Shown here one piece after another: positions 1-8,562 of a stretch of DNA of 64,000 nucleotides. The number at the start of each line of letters is the position of its first letter. Within the stretch, counting starts at the first letter, position 1. Position numbers and translations under genes: made by a program. The DNA comes from Paenibacillus sp. BK033 (GTDB taxonomy: Bacteria > Bacillota > Bacilli > Paenibacillales > Paenibacillaceae). Under the pieces are notes generated by a model. It was given only the letters and a program-made list of their open reading frames with translations. It was not told where the DNA came from and ran no database searches. Location: NCBI RefSeq assembly GCF_004345425.1, contig NZ_SLVP01000001.1, positions 682,001-746,000 of the forward strand, given 5' to 3'.

Positions 1-1740
1 AAGGCAGCCGGAACGCTTGTCTTGACTCTCATTGACACGACCGACGGGAATAATAAACAGATAACGTCCAAGACACTCCTGACTACGGTCAAAAGCAGTT
101 ATAACAAGCTGACGCTGACGGCTATCGGTCAATCCTTGTTTGTGCTTGCGTTTAGTCATGAACCCGAGCCTGGCTACGCCTATACCCAGGCTATCCTTTT
201 CAAGATGGCGCCTGATCAGAACCTGATCGATGATCTGAACGTAAAAGAACAGCTGATCAATATTTGGGACAGAGGCGCCGAGGCTTACGGCTTTCTTTTT
301 TGCCCCCATGCTGCAACAGGTTTTATAGCGGCGGGCCAAGGCAGATTGAAGCTGTTCCGCTGCGGGTGGTCGCCTGCCCGTTTCATCAGCTCCGGAGTCG
401 GCGAATTTCATTCGGCAACCGGTGACCATAACAGCTTGATTACAAGAAGCATGGCTTCTTTAGCTTTGTCCAACGGTTATGTCGTAGTCGCATACCGGGA
501 ACGGGATACGTGGCATGGAAAGCTGTCCATTTTTCAGCCGGTTGAAGACGGTTATAAGCCTGTTCAGTCTCATACGTTCTCTTACAGTCATGTCGATAAT
601 CTATCCATCGTGGAGCTGGCTCCCGGCGTTATTGCGCTGTTATACAAACAGAGAATTACCCCTGCCTACGACTCGAAGCAGCTTAATACGGGCAGCTCGT
701 TCGAGGAGTTCAAGCTGTTAACGGGCAGCATAACGGACACGGGGCTTGGCGGAAAGACAACAACAAGCTTAAATCTATCGGAATTTTATATGAAAAGTCA
801 GATTTTAAAGCTTGGAAACGGTTATTTGCTCCATGTAGGCGTGAACTCTAGCTTTTCCGTTACAGCCCGGGTAATCCGCTTTCTGATTAACGAGTCCGGC
901 GTGACTTTTAAGCCTCTTGACCAGGTGGAGTACCTGGATTATCAGAGAATGAATGCTTCTGCCATTCGGATTGGTACCAGCCTTGCCGCCATCCACACCG
1001 ATTCAAAAATGATTGTGGTAGAGGTGGACGGTAACGGCTTGTTATGCAAGCTGGCCGACAAGTATTTCGAGCTGGTAGACCGAACAACAAGAGGACTCAT
1101 TGCCGACGGCAGAAGCGGATTTGTCCAGGTGACGACCCACAATGTGAATGGGGAGCTATTGGAGCTTACGCCTTACCGTTTCTCCAATAACAAGCTGTTT
1201 CAATATGCAGACACCAGATCGGTGAACCGGAAAACGCTGGACGTTAAAGTTGGAGTGGAGTCCGGCGGCAAAGCCGTTGTATTCTACCAGGCCAGATGGG
1301 ATAGCGGGAGAAGCCCAAGTTTATCGGATCCGCATCAAACCATGTTCTTAAGCCTGCTGAATATAGATTCGGATGCGGAAGATCAGCACTACCCGTTTCC
1401 GTGTTCGGAGGGGACGCTGCCCGTGTTTCTTCCGCTTGGAGATTACCGGTATTTCTGCATGGGCGCTGATCCGAACGGCAATCAGATCTATATGACCGCT
1501 TACAGCGACGACGAAAAATTATCCTACGGAAAGCCATTTCTAACGCCGCAGGGGATAGCCTGCTCTAATGGCGCTTCCGGAGAGGTTGTGGAAGTAGCAA
1601 TCCGGGGGATTGCCGAGGTAGACGTTCCGCTTCGGGCTGGATCTGCTTATTACAATGGGCGCGACGGCAAGCTGTCGCTTTATCCGGCTGGCGGCAAGGT
1701 TGGGCTTGCCGTTTCGGGAAATGAGCTTTTCATCGAGTAG
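1..1740 (+). CDS. Phage tail-fibre-like protein, 5' end outside window
   Basis: The frame is open from base 1, so the TTG at 22 need not be the start and the gene is probably cut by the window edge. About 579 codons are visible. Most of the protein is beta-rich and I see no enzyme motif in it. The last 50 residues (VEVAIRGIAEVDVPL, then AGSAYYNGRDGKL and KVGLAVSGNELFIE) resemble the short C-terminal beta domain of phage tail and capsid-decoration proteins. The next gene is a phage-type peptidoglycan hydrolase, which fits a tail or lysis module of a prophage or tailocin. The phage link is inferred from that C-terminus and the neighbour; the bulk of the protein is unrecognised. Confidence 0.5.
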   Translation, partial: KAAGTLVLTLIDTTDGNNKQITSKTLLTTVKSSYNKLTLTAIGQSLFVLAFSHEPEPGYAYTQAILFKMAPDQNLIDDLNVKEQLINIWDRGAEAYGFLFCPHAATGFIAAGQGRLKLFRCGWSPARFISSGVGEFHSATGDHNSLITRSMASLALSNGYVVVAYRERDTWHGKLSIFQPVEDGYKPVQSHTFSYSHVDNLSIVELAPGVIALLYKQRITPAYDSKQLNTGSSFEEFKLLTGSITDTGLGGKTTTSLNLSEFYMKSQILKLGNGYLLHVGVNSSFSVTARVIRFLINESGVTFKPLDQVEYLDYQRMNASAIRIGTSLAAIHTDSKMIVVEVDGNGLLCKLADKYFELVDRTTRGLIADGRSGFVQVTTHNVNGELLELTPYRFSNNKLFQYADTRSVNRKTLDVKVGVESGGKAVVFYQARWDSGRSPSLSDPHQTMFLSLLNIDSDAEDQHYPFPCSEGTLPVFLPLGDYRYFCMGADPNGNQIYMTAYSDDEKLSYGKPFLTPQGIACSNGASGEVVEVAIRGIAEVDVPLRAGSAYYNGRDGKLSLYPAGGKVGLAVSGNELFIE

Positions 1741-1774
1741 TCACTCAAAAAAGCGATGGGGGTGCATTCAGCAT

Positions 1775-2455
1775 ATGACGCAGCAGCTTACGAAACAGGC
1801 GTTTTTCGCCTTTCTGTCATCTACCGTTGTGAAGGTGCGGAAGGAAGGTTCGCCGCTTCTGCCAAGCGTACGTCTGGCGCAGAACTGGCTGGAGACCGGC
1901 GGGAAAATTCATGAATGGAACAATCTTGGCGGCTACAAGGTTGGCAGCGGGAGTCCGAATGCCTTCTGGAAAGGGCGTACGGTATGCACTTCCACCTGGG
2001 AGGTCTATAACGGGACCAGGGTTGCTCAGAAGGCAGATTGGCGGGCGTATGATTCCATTTACGACTTTTATAAAGACCAGGATCTGTTGTTTGCCAAGAG
2101 CCGTTACGACCGCGTTCGGTCAGCCAAAACCCCGGAGCAGCAGACGATGGCATTGTATGCCTGCGGATACGCTACCGACCCCGATTATGCGGCAAAGCTG
2201 ATGTCGATCATTAGAACAAATGATTTGACGGCATTTGATGTCATTGAAATGGAATTGGACGACGTGCAGGAGGAGAGAGGGGAAGAGGAGATGGAGCCCA
2301 TTACCGTTTATGTAAACGGCAAGAAAATCGACGACGGCTTGTATGACGATTCCAAAGGCATCACTTATGTCCCCGTCCGTACGTTGGCCGAAGCGCTTGG
2401 CGCGAAGGTACAGTGGAACGGGCAGGAAAAACGGGTTGACCTCACAAAAAAATAG
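1775..2455 (+). CDS. Endo-beta-N-acetylglucosaminidase (phage-type) with copper-amine-oxidase-like C-terminal domain
   Basis: Predicted to cleave peptidoglycan glycan strands. An ATG at 1775 follows a GGGGG-rich ribosome site; an in-frame ATG at 1655 lies inside the upstream gene and is less likely. The protein is 226 residues. Residues about 10-160 form a FlgJ/LytG-like glucosaminidase domain: SVRLAQNWLETGG carries the likely catalytic Glu, followed by NNLGGYK, a YDSIYDFYKDQ segment and YATDPDYAAKL. The last 50 residues (TVYVNGKKI, then TYVPVRTLAEALGA) match the stalk domain often called copper amine oxidase N-terminal. No signal peptide is visible, as in endolysins released by holins. It follows the tail-like gene by 34 bp. 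Confidence 0.75.
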   Translation: MTQQLTKQAFFAFLSSTVVKVRKEGSPLLPSVRLAQNWLETGGKIHEWNNLGGYKVGSGSPNAFWKGRTVCTSTWEVYNGTRVAQKADWRAYDSIYDFYKDQDLLFAKSRYDRVRSAKTPEQQTMALYACGYATDPDYAAKLMSIIRTNDLTAFDVIEMELDDVQEERGEEEMEPITVYVNGKKIDDGLYDDSKGITYVPVRTLAEALGAKVQWNGQEKRVDLTKK

Positions 2456-2460
2456 GAAAA

Positions 2461-2505
2461 AAGAAGGCGTTACTCTCTGGGGTCAGGGAGTAACGCCTTC
2501 TTTCT
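2461..2505 (+). terminator. Rho-independent terminator after the glucosaminidase gene
   Basis: A perfect 13-bp stem, GAAGGCGTTACTC (2463-2475) with GAGTAACGCCTTC (2488-2500), is followed by TTTCT. It closes the tail/lysis module. Confidence 0.85.
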
Positions 2506-2762
2506 ATTTCGAATAAATTTCTCCCTCACAAAACCTTATAACGTTATAATATCCCTCCATAATGGAATTTTCCACCTTACCTGAATCCGGATCCTATTCC
2601 ATGATAGATTTACTGGAAATGAACAACTTTAATGTAACTAAATACATGGTGGTGATGAATGGGAGACTGCTTACGTTATGCAGACAAATGCTTGCAGCGG
2701 GGTCTAGCGGCTAGACGGACTTAGGGGCCTGTCCTAATTCAAATCCAATAGAGGTGAAATAA
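2506..2762. other. Intergenic region upstream of the chitinase
   Basis: No gene is seen. The strong ribosome site AGAGGTGA (about 2750-2757) lies 5 bp before a TTG start at 2763. I cannot pick a convincing -35/-10 pair. An imperfect palindrome, CTGC-N9-GCAG, lies near 2668-2684. Confidence 0.4.
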
Positions 2763-5700
2763 TTGAGCTTATCGACGATGAGAAGATCTTTATGGAATCT
2801 CCCCTTGTTATTAGTGGTTTCAATCCTGGCGGGCATTTTCGCTTTTGCTCCAAATGCCCGCGCGGAGGAAGGGCAAGCCGTTCCTCCCGCGCATAGCGGA
2901 CCTGCTAATCTGCGAATTGCCCAAGACGAGAACGGCGCGGATCTCATTACTCATAATACGGCGAAAATTGCGTGGGACCTGATAGGCGACGAGACGAATA
3001 ACAATGATATCGACATCTGGAACGCGGATACCGATGCTTGGATGACTTGGGGAGACCGAAGCAAGCAGGAAATCGGCGGGTTAACGCCGGAAACGACTTA
3101 CCGGGTCTATATTACCTGGTATGCCGACAGGCCGTCCCTCGAATTCAAAAGCAACGTCATCGAATTTACTACGGCTTCCGACACGAGCGAATACCCGGAG
3201 CCGCCGCTTGCTCCTCCCGGACACCTCCGGACGACTGCGATTACCGATAACAGCATCACCTTGAAATGGACCGGAAGCCCCGGCGCAAACGGCTACGATC
3301 TGTATGTAAACGGCGCCTGGAAACAGGGCATATGGGACGGTTCCAATACGGTAACCTATACGCTTCCTGAAGGAGGCAATGCCGCCGGTACCGCGTATAA
3401 GTTTGAGGTTGGAGCCCAGAACATGCCGAAGGTGTCGGCAAGCAGCAACGCCGTGACGGTAACATGGGGCGGGCTGGCTGCACCCGATGGACTGCAAGCG
3501 GTAACCGCCACCAGAACGACGGCGGCGCTTGGATGGGCGGAGACCCCCGGCGCTACCGGCTACGATATTTATGCGAATGGCCGGCTTATCGGTTCCAGTA
3601 TCGAGAACCGCTATGTCGCTTCCGGTCTTCAGGAAGGAACAAGCTACGACTTTAAGGTTGCGGCCAAAAACGCCCTTTGGCGCTCGGCAGACAGCTCGCC
3701 GATTACGGTTGTTCCGGGGGCCGATTATAATATCGTTACCTATTATACGCTTTGGTCTCCAAGCAGTACGGGACGGAACTACCATCCGTCCGACGTGGAT
3801 GTCTCGCAAATTACGCATGTGAATCTCGCTTTCGCGGATCTGTGCTGGAGAGGCTTTGGCTCAGGCGCTGCCGCATGCCAGAACGCGGCTGTTCCAACGC
3901 AGACCGGCTATGTCTATGACGGAGAGATAATTGTCGGGGACCCATCGGTGGACTTGGCGCTCTTCGAGGAATGGGCAGCGATCCGCGATGCGAACCCGCA
4001 TCTGAAGCTGATGATTTCCGTGGGCGGCTGGTCCTGGTCGAATAACTTCTCGAATATGGCAGGCACGGAAGAAACCCGCCGCGCCTTCGCCAATTCGGTT
4101 GTCAAATTTCTCCGCGCTTACAAGCTTGACGGAGTCGATATCGACTGGGAATACCCGGTTGAAGGCGGCGAGGACGATAATTCCCGGAGCCCGCTGGACA
4201 AGGAAAACTTCGGACGGATGGCGCAAGCCGTAAGGGAAGCGCTGGATGCGGCGGGCTCGGAAGACGGCAAATATTATTTGCAGACGATCGCAGCGGGCCA
4301 AGGGGATAATTTTGTCGTTCATTCGAATCTGGGCGAATCCTCGGATGATCTGGATTTTATCAACATTATGACGTACGACTACAGCGGAAGCTGGGATACG
4401 CTCGCCCATCATAACTCTCCGCTTTATTACGACAAGAATCATCCGAAGGATTACGCGAAGCGCAACAACGTGCTTGGCGGCGTGCTTGCCGAGCTGAATG
4501 GTGGCGTGCCGAACTACAAAGTGAATATAGGCATTCCCTTCTATGGAAAAGGCTGGATCGGCTGCGAACCAGGCGGTCAATATCAAAGCTGCGCGAGCGG
4601 GACGCCTTTTGGCACCTGGGAAAACGGCATCTTCGATTTTACCGACATAGAGGAAAATTACTTGCATGCTGAGGGTTACGAGCATCAATGGAACAACGAA
4701 GCCAAGGTTTCCTATTTGTACAATGCGGACAACGGCGTCTTCCTTACCTATAATGACGAGTCCTCGATGATGTATATTGCATCGCTTGCGAGGTCACTTG
4801 ATCTGCCAGGCGTCATGAGCTGGGATATTAGCGGGGACCGCAACCGGACGTTAACGACAAGCCTCGCCAAGGATCTTCCGATTACAGGCATACCTGATCC
4901 GGATGCGCTGTCCGCGCCAACCGGCTTGCAGGCAGCCTCGACCAGCAGTGGAAGCATCACAGTCAAATGGAACGCTTCCGAGCATGCAACGGCTTACGAA
5001 GTATACGTAGATAAAGCGTTGGCGGGATCTACCTCGGGTACGTCGTTTCATATAACGGGTCTAACCCCTGACACAAGTTACGCCGTTGAGGTGCTGGCGA
5101 TTCAAGAAGACAACGGCAAGCTCGCAAACGTATCGGCCTTCGGTAATCTTCTGACAGCCAAGACAGCTCCTGTGAAGACCACGCCGTCTGAGCCGGCAAA
5201 AGAGCATGAAGGCTTGATTACGCAAGTTGCAAAAGACGGCGATAAGCTATTGGTCAGCCTGCCAAGCGAAGCGGCGCTGAAGGAGATCGCCTCGGCTGCG
5301 TCCTCAACGTTCCCGATTATCGTGGAGGGCGACGGCAAGCAGCTTGAAGTTGCCTTGCCTAAGGAAATTACCGCGGCAATTGCGGCTAAAGACAGCAATT
5401 CGGTTATTGTCGTCCGCTGGAACAGTTCGGCGTTCTCGATTCCGGCAGCCGCTTTGCCGGCGGGAACGGATATCCGGATCTCAGTGGAGACTCTGGATCC
5501 GAAGCTGCTGCAGCAAAGCGGTATCCCGCTTGTGACGGCACCGCTATCCTTCAAGATAGAAGGCAAACAGGCCAACGGTACATTTAATGAAATTACGGAC
5601 TTCGGCGATTATTTCTTATCGCATGCCTTCACCGTCAAAGGCACGGAGATTAACAAAGCGCAAACAGCGGGCGTTGTTTACCTGCCTGAGAAGAACGAGC

Positions 5701-6365
5701 TTCGCCCGGTTCCCGTGTTGTTCACGGAAAATGCCGACGGAACCGTAACCGCGGAATTGAAGCGGAAAGGCAATAGCGTTTACGGGCTGGTGAAGACGAC
5801 GGTTTCCTTTACGGATACGCTAACAAGCTGGGCTAAGCAGGATGTATCGCAGGCGGCTTACAAGCTGCTCGTGAGCGTTGACGCTGACGGCAGGTTTAAC
5901 GGAGCGCGCAGCCTGAATCGTGCGGAAGTGACATCCCTAATCGCAAAAGCGTTAGGCATCCTGCCCGACTACGCTAGCGCAGGAACGGCATTCAAAGACG
6001 TGGCGGCGGATTCCGCTTATGCCGCAGATATTGCGGCGGCGAAAAAAGCCGGTCTGGTAAACGGCAAAGGAAACGGCCTCTTCGATCCAACGGCTGCCAT
6101 CACCCGCGAAGAAACGGCGGTTATTGCGGCAAAAGCATTGGCCTATGCCGGTGTAACAGCGCAGGCGGATTCCTCCGTGTTAAACCATTTCGCGGACCGC
6201 TCCAAGGTGTCAGGCTACGCGGAAGCTTCGCTTGCTCTTCTCGTTGAGCGCGGAATTATGAAAGGCGTGTCCACACACCGCCTGGCTCCTCAGACTACCG
6301 TCACCAAAGAGCAGGCAACGGTACTGGTCATGAAGATGCTCCGGTCAGCCGGATTGTCGAATTAA
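2763..6365 (+). CDS. Modular GH18 chitinase with four FnIII-like domains and SLH cell-surface anchor
   Basis: Secreted chitinase, 1200 residues. The TTG start is chosen for its ribosome site; an ATG 15 bp downstream is the alternative. The signal peptide ends near ARA-EEG (34/35). FnIII-like modules lie at about 45-140, 150-235 and 239-320. The GH18 domain spans about 323-700 and contains SVGGWSWS, DGVDIDWE (D456 to catalytic E463), MTYDYSG and MSWDISGD. A fourth FnIII module lies at about 718-800, then a beta-rich linker, and three SLH repeats from about 1017 to the end. The SLH repeats should hold it on the secondary cell-wall polymer, so chitin would be degraded at the cell surface. It stands alone between terminators. 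Confidence 0.93.
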   Translation: MSLSTMRRSLWNLPLLLVVSILAGIFAFAPNARAEEGQAVPPAHSGPANLRIAQDENGADLITHNTAKIAWDLIGDETNNNDIDIWNADTDAWMTWGDRSKQEIGGLTPETTYRVYITWYADRPSLEFKSNVIEFTTASDTSEYPEPPLAPPGHLRTTAITDNSITLKWTGSPGANGYDLYVNGAWKQGIWDGSNTVTYTLPEGGNAAGTAYKFEVGAQNMPKVSASSNAVTVTWGGLAAPDGLQAVTATRTTAALGWAETPGATGYDIYANGRLIGSSIENRYVASGLQEGTSYDFKVAAKNALWRSADSSPITVVPGADYNIVTYYTLWSPSSTGRNYHPSDVDVSQITHVNLAFADLCWRGFGSGAAACQNAAVPTQTGYVYDGEIIVGDPSVDLALFEEWAAIRDANPHLKLMISVGGWSWSNNFSNMAGTEETRRAFANSVVKFLRAYKLDGVDIDWEYPVEGGEDDNSRSPLDKENFGRMAQAVREALDAAGSEDGKYYLQTIAAGQGDNFVVHSNLGESSDDLDFINIMTYDYSGSWDTLAHHNSPLYYDKNHPKDYAKRNNVLGGVLAELNGGVPNYKVNIGIPFYGKGWIGCEPGGQYQSCASGTPFGTWENGIFDFTDIEENYLHAEGYEHQWNNEAKVSYLYNADNGVFLTYNDESSMMYIASLARSLDLPGVMSWDISGDRNRTLTTSLAKDLPITGIPDPDALSAPTGLQAASTSSGSITVKWNASEHATAYEVYVDKALAGSTSGTSFHITGLTPDTSYAVEVLAIQEDNGKLANVSAFGNLLTAKTAPVKTTPSEPAKEHEGLITQVAKDGDKLLVSLPSEAALKEIASAASSTFPIIVEGDGKQLEVALPKEITAAIAAKDSNSVIVVRWNSSAFSIPAAALPAGTDIRISVETLDPKLLQQSGIPLVTAPLSFKIEGKQANGTFNEITDFGDYFLSHAFTVKGTEINKAQTAGVVYLPEKNELRPVPVLFTENADGTVTAELKRKGNSVYGLVKTTVSFTDTLTSWAKQDVSQAAYKLLVSVDADGRFNGARSLNRAEVTSLIAKALGILPDYASAGTAFKDVAADSAYAADIAAAKKAGLVNGKGNGLFDPTAAITREETAVIAAKALAYAGVTAQADSSVLNHFADRSKVSGYAEASLALLVERGIMKGVSTHRLAPQTTVTKEQATVLVMKMLRSAGLSN

Positions 6366-6371
6366 GCGGTA

Positions 6372-6400
6372 AACCGCCCGGGCTCCCGGGCGGTTTTTTT
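6372..6400 (+). terminator. Rho-independent terminator after the chitinase
   Basis: Stem CCGCCCGGG (6374-6382) with CCCGGGCGG (6385-6393) and a following T7 run. Confidence 0.85.
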
Positions 6401-6500
6401 GTTTTTCGTCCTGCGGGTCATGCGCGAATACATCTGCAGACTGATTTACCAGTAAAGGGATTGGCTTAAGATTGAAGCATTGATTCGGAATGTAACGATC

Positions 6501-6533
6501 GTTTAAATTCAGTTTAAAAATGAACGGTAAGAT
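6501..6533 (+). promoter_or_regulatory. Promoter with GTTTAA direct-repeat operator (copy 1)
   Basis: GTTTAA at 6501-6506 and again at 6512-6517 (11-bp period), then 10 bp, then a -10 box TAAGAT (6528-6533). There is no good -35 box; the repeats sit over that position, as in promoters activated by OmpR-family response regulators. The 17-bp core recurs exactly at 8482-8498 with the same distance to its -10 box. Confidence 0.6.
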
Positions 6534-6566
6534 GATGACATCAACAATTCTTGGGAGGAAACAGGA

Positions 6567-7592
6567 ATGGAATATAAGAATGTAAAGAAGCCAAACAACG
6601 GCGACTGGGCGGTTGAGGCAAACGGTCTTGTTAAAGTGTTTGGAGATAACAAGGCGGTAGACGGCGTCAATCTGAACGTGAAAGCCGGCACCATTTACGG
6701 CGTGCTTGGTCCAAACGGGGCAGGCAAAACAACAACGATCCGCATGCTGGCGACGCTGCTGCGTCCGGATGCGGGCTCTGCCCGGATTTTTGGTCATGAC
6801 GTGCAGAAGGAATCGCAGATCGTCCGCCAATTAATTGGCGTTACCGGCCAATACGCGTCGGTTGACGAGTCGCTCAGCGCAACCGAGAATTTGATTATTT
6901 TCTCCCGTCTGCTTGGACTGGGACGTGCGGAAGCGCGGAAGAAAGCCGCCGATCTTCTGGAAGAGTTCGGACTGACGGAAGCGGCCAAGCGCCCGCTTAA
7001 GAATTTCTCCGGCGGTATGAGACGCCGTCTGGACCTCGCTGCCAGCCTGATCGCCCAGCCGCCGCTGATCTTCCTGGATGAACCGACAACAGGCCTTGAT
7101 CCTCGTACGCGCGCCCAAATGTGGGATACGATCCGCCGACTGGTGAATACGGGCTCGACGGTTCTGCTCACGACCCAATACCTGGATGAAGCTGACCAGC
7201 TGGCTGACCGGATCGCCGTTATTGACCGCGGTCATGTCGTGGCTGAGGGCACGGTAGACGAATTGAAGCAATCCGTAGGGACGTCTTCGCTGCATTTGAG
7301 AGTTCAGAATCCATCCGATATCCAAATCGCCCAGCATACAGTCGAGCATGTGCTTCAGGTACAAGCGACCTTAACAAGCGAAGCTGCCAAAATTACGGCC
7401 CCTATGGCCAATGCCGACCTGGTTACGGATTTGTTAATTGCGCTTCGCGAGAAAGGCATTACTTTATCCGAAGTGAGCGTTCAGAAGCCGACCCTTGATG
7501 AAGTATTCCTGACCATTACCGGACATGGCGTAGAAGAAAAAACGCAAGAAGCGGGAACCGAAACAAAAAGAGCGGAGGCTGTAAACGTATGA
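6567..7592 (+). CDS. DrrA-type ABC exporter ATPase
   Basis: Nucleotide-binding subunit of a daunorubicin-resistance-type ABC-2 exporter, 341 residues. Walker A is GPNGAGKTT (about 48-56), the signature is NFSGGMRRR, and Walker B is LIFLDEPTTGLD followed by the Q-loop/H-loop region TTQYLDEADQLADR. The C-terminal extension of about 100 residues is typical of DrrA. The ribosome site GGGAGGAAA precedes the ATG. Its end overlaps the permease start by 4 bp (ATGA), so the two are translationally coupled. The substrate cannot be read from sequence; an antibiotic or other hydrophobic compound is likely from the family. Confidence 0.88.
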   Translation: MEYKNVKKPNNGDWAVEANGLVKVFGDNKAVDGVNLNVKAGTIYGVLGPNGAGKTTTIRMLATLLRPDAGSARIFGHDVQKESQIVRQLIGVTGQYASVDESLSATENLIIFSRLLGLGRAEARKKAADLLEEFGLTEAAKRPLKNFSGGMRRRLDLAASLIAQPPLIFLDEPTTGLDPRTRAQMWDTIRRLVNTGSTVLLTTQYLDEADQLADRIAVIDRGHVVAEGTVDELKQSVGTSSLHLRVQNPSDIQIAQHTVEHVLQVQATLTSEAAKITAPMANADLVTDLLIALREKGITLSEVSVQKPTLDEVFLTITGHGVEEKTQEAGTETKRAEAVNV

Positions 7593-8392
7593 GTTCATCA
7601 GTAAAAACAGGTCATCTGAAAAACCACACGAGTTTTACGCAATCCTTGCGTCACTCGTTGACTATGGCATACCGGGGGATTTTGAAAATCCGCCGCACTC
7701 CGGAGCAGCTTTTTGACGTTACGCTGCAGCCGATCATTTTCACCTTGATGTTCACTTATATTTTTGGCGGAGCGATTTCCGGGGACGTGCAAAGCTACCT
7801 GCCGGTGATCATACCGGGTATTCTTGTCCAGACGGTAATCACCACGTCCATCGTAACCGGCGTTCAGCTCCGGGAGGATATGGACAAAGGCGTCTTCGAC
7901 CGGTTCAAATCCTTGCCGATTGCCAGGATCTCCCCTCTCGCGGGAGCCCTGTTGGCCGATACGATCAGGTATACGATTGCTACCGTGCTTACGTTTTCCA
8001 TGGGCTTCATTATGGGCTACCGTCCTGATGGCGGCGTCGGCAGCGTTGTTCTTGCCGGTTTGCTCGTTATTTTCGTCTCCTGGGCGATGAGCTGGATCTT
8101 TGCGTTCTTTGGCGTTATCTCCCGTACGGCTTCCAGCGTGCAAGGGGTCTCAATGCTCGTATTGTTCCCGTTAACGTTTATGTCCAATGCATTCGTACCG
8201 GCAGATACGATGCCAAAATGGCTGCAGTGGTTCGTAAACATCAACCCGGTTTCCCACGTTGTCTCGGCCGTCCGGGAGTTGACCAATTCCGGCACGGTTG
8301 GCTCGGATCTTGTCTGGTCTTTGGTGGGCGCCCTGGTTATCGTTGCGGTATTTGCGCCTATTACGGTTCGCGCTTATATGCGCCGGACATAA
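7589..8392 (+). CDS. DrrB-type ABC-2 exporter permease
   Basis: Membrane subunit partnering the ATPase encoded just upstream, 267 residues with about six hydrophobic segments. ABC-2 family features are LFDVTLQPIIFTLMFTYIFGG near the N-terminus, GVFDRFKSLPIAR in the cytoplasmic loop, and LPLTFMSNAFVP near the C-terminus. The ATG overlaps the stop of the ATPase gene. A terminator follows directly, so the operon holds only these two genes. Confidence 0.88.
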   Translation: MSSSVKTGHLKNHTSFTQSLRHSLTMAYRGILKIRRTPEQLFDVTLQPIIFTLMFTYIFGGAISGDVQSYLPVIIPGILVQTVITTSIVTGVQLREDMDKGVFDRFKSLPIARISPLAGALLADTIRYTIATVLTFSMGFIMGYRPDGGVGSVVLAGLLVIFVSWAMSWIFAFFGVISRTASSVQGVSMLVLFPLTFMSNAFVPADTMPKWLQWFVNINPVSHVVSAVRELTNSGTVGSDLVWSLVGALVIVAVFAPITVRAYMRRT

Positions 8393-8407
8393 CATTTGCT
8401 TTATCGG

Positions 8408-8437
8408 AGAGATGGCATAATGGCCATCTCTTTTTTT
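8408..8437 (+). terminator. Rho-independent terminator after the DrrAB operon
   Basis: Stem AGAGATGGC (8408-8416) with GCCATCTCT (8423-8431), then a T run. Confidence 0.85.
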
Positions 8438-8481
8438 ATTTTAGAGGCGGTCATTTTAAAAAAAGCGAAGTTTTTGGTCGG

Positions 8482-8514
8482 GTTTAAATTCAGTTTAAGG
8501 AGCAGCGTTACTAT
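8482..8514 (+). promoter_or_regulatory. Promoter with GTTTAA direct-repeat operator (copy 2)
   Basis: GTTTAA at 8482-8487 and 8493-8498, 10 bp, then -10 box TACTAT (8509-8514). Repeat sequence, 11-bp period and distance to the -10 box are identical to the promoter at 6501-6533, so one regulator probably drives both units. No matching response regulator is encoded in this window. Confidence 0.6.
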
Positions 8515-8562
8515 ATCCGTGTAAGAAACAAACAACAAACATGGATATAGGAGATGAACTTT

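Noticed and set aside
2660..2690. Palindrome CTGC-N9-GCAG resembling a cre site upstream of the chitinase
   Set aside because: The core does not fit WTGNAANCGNWNNCA in either direction; too degenerate to call.
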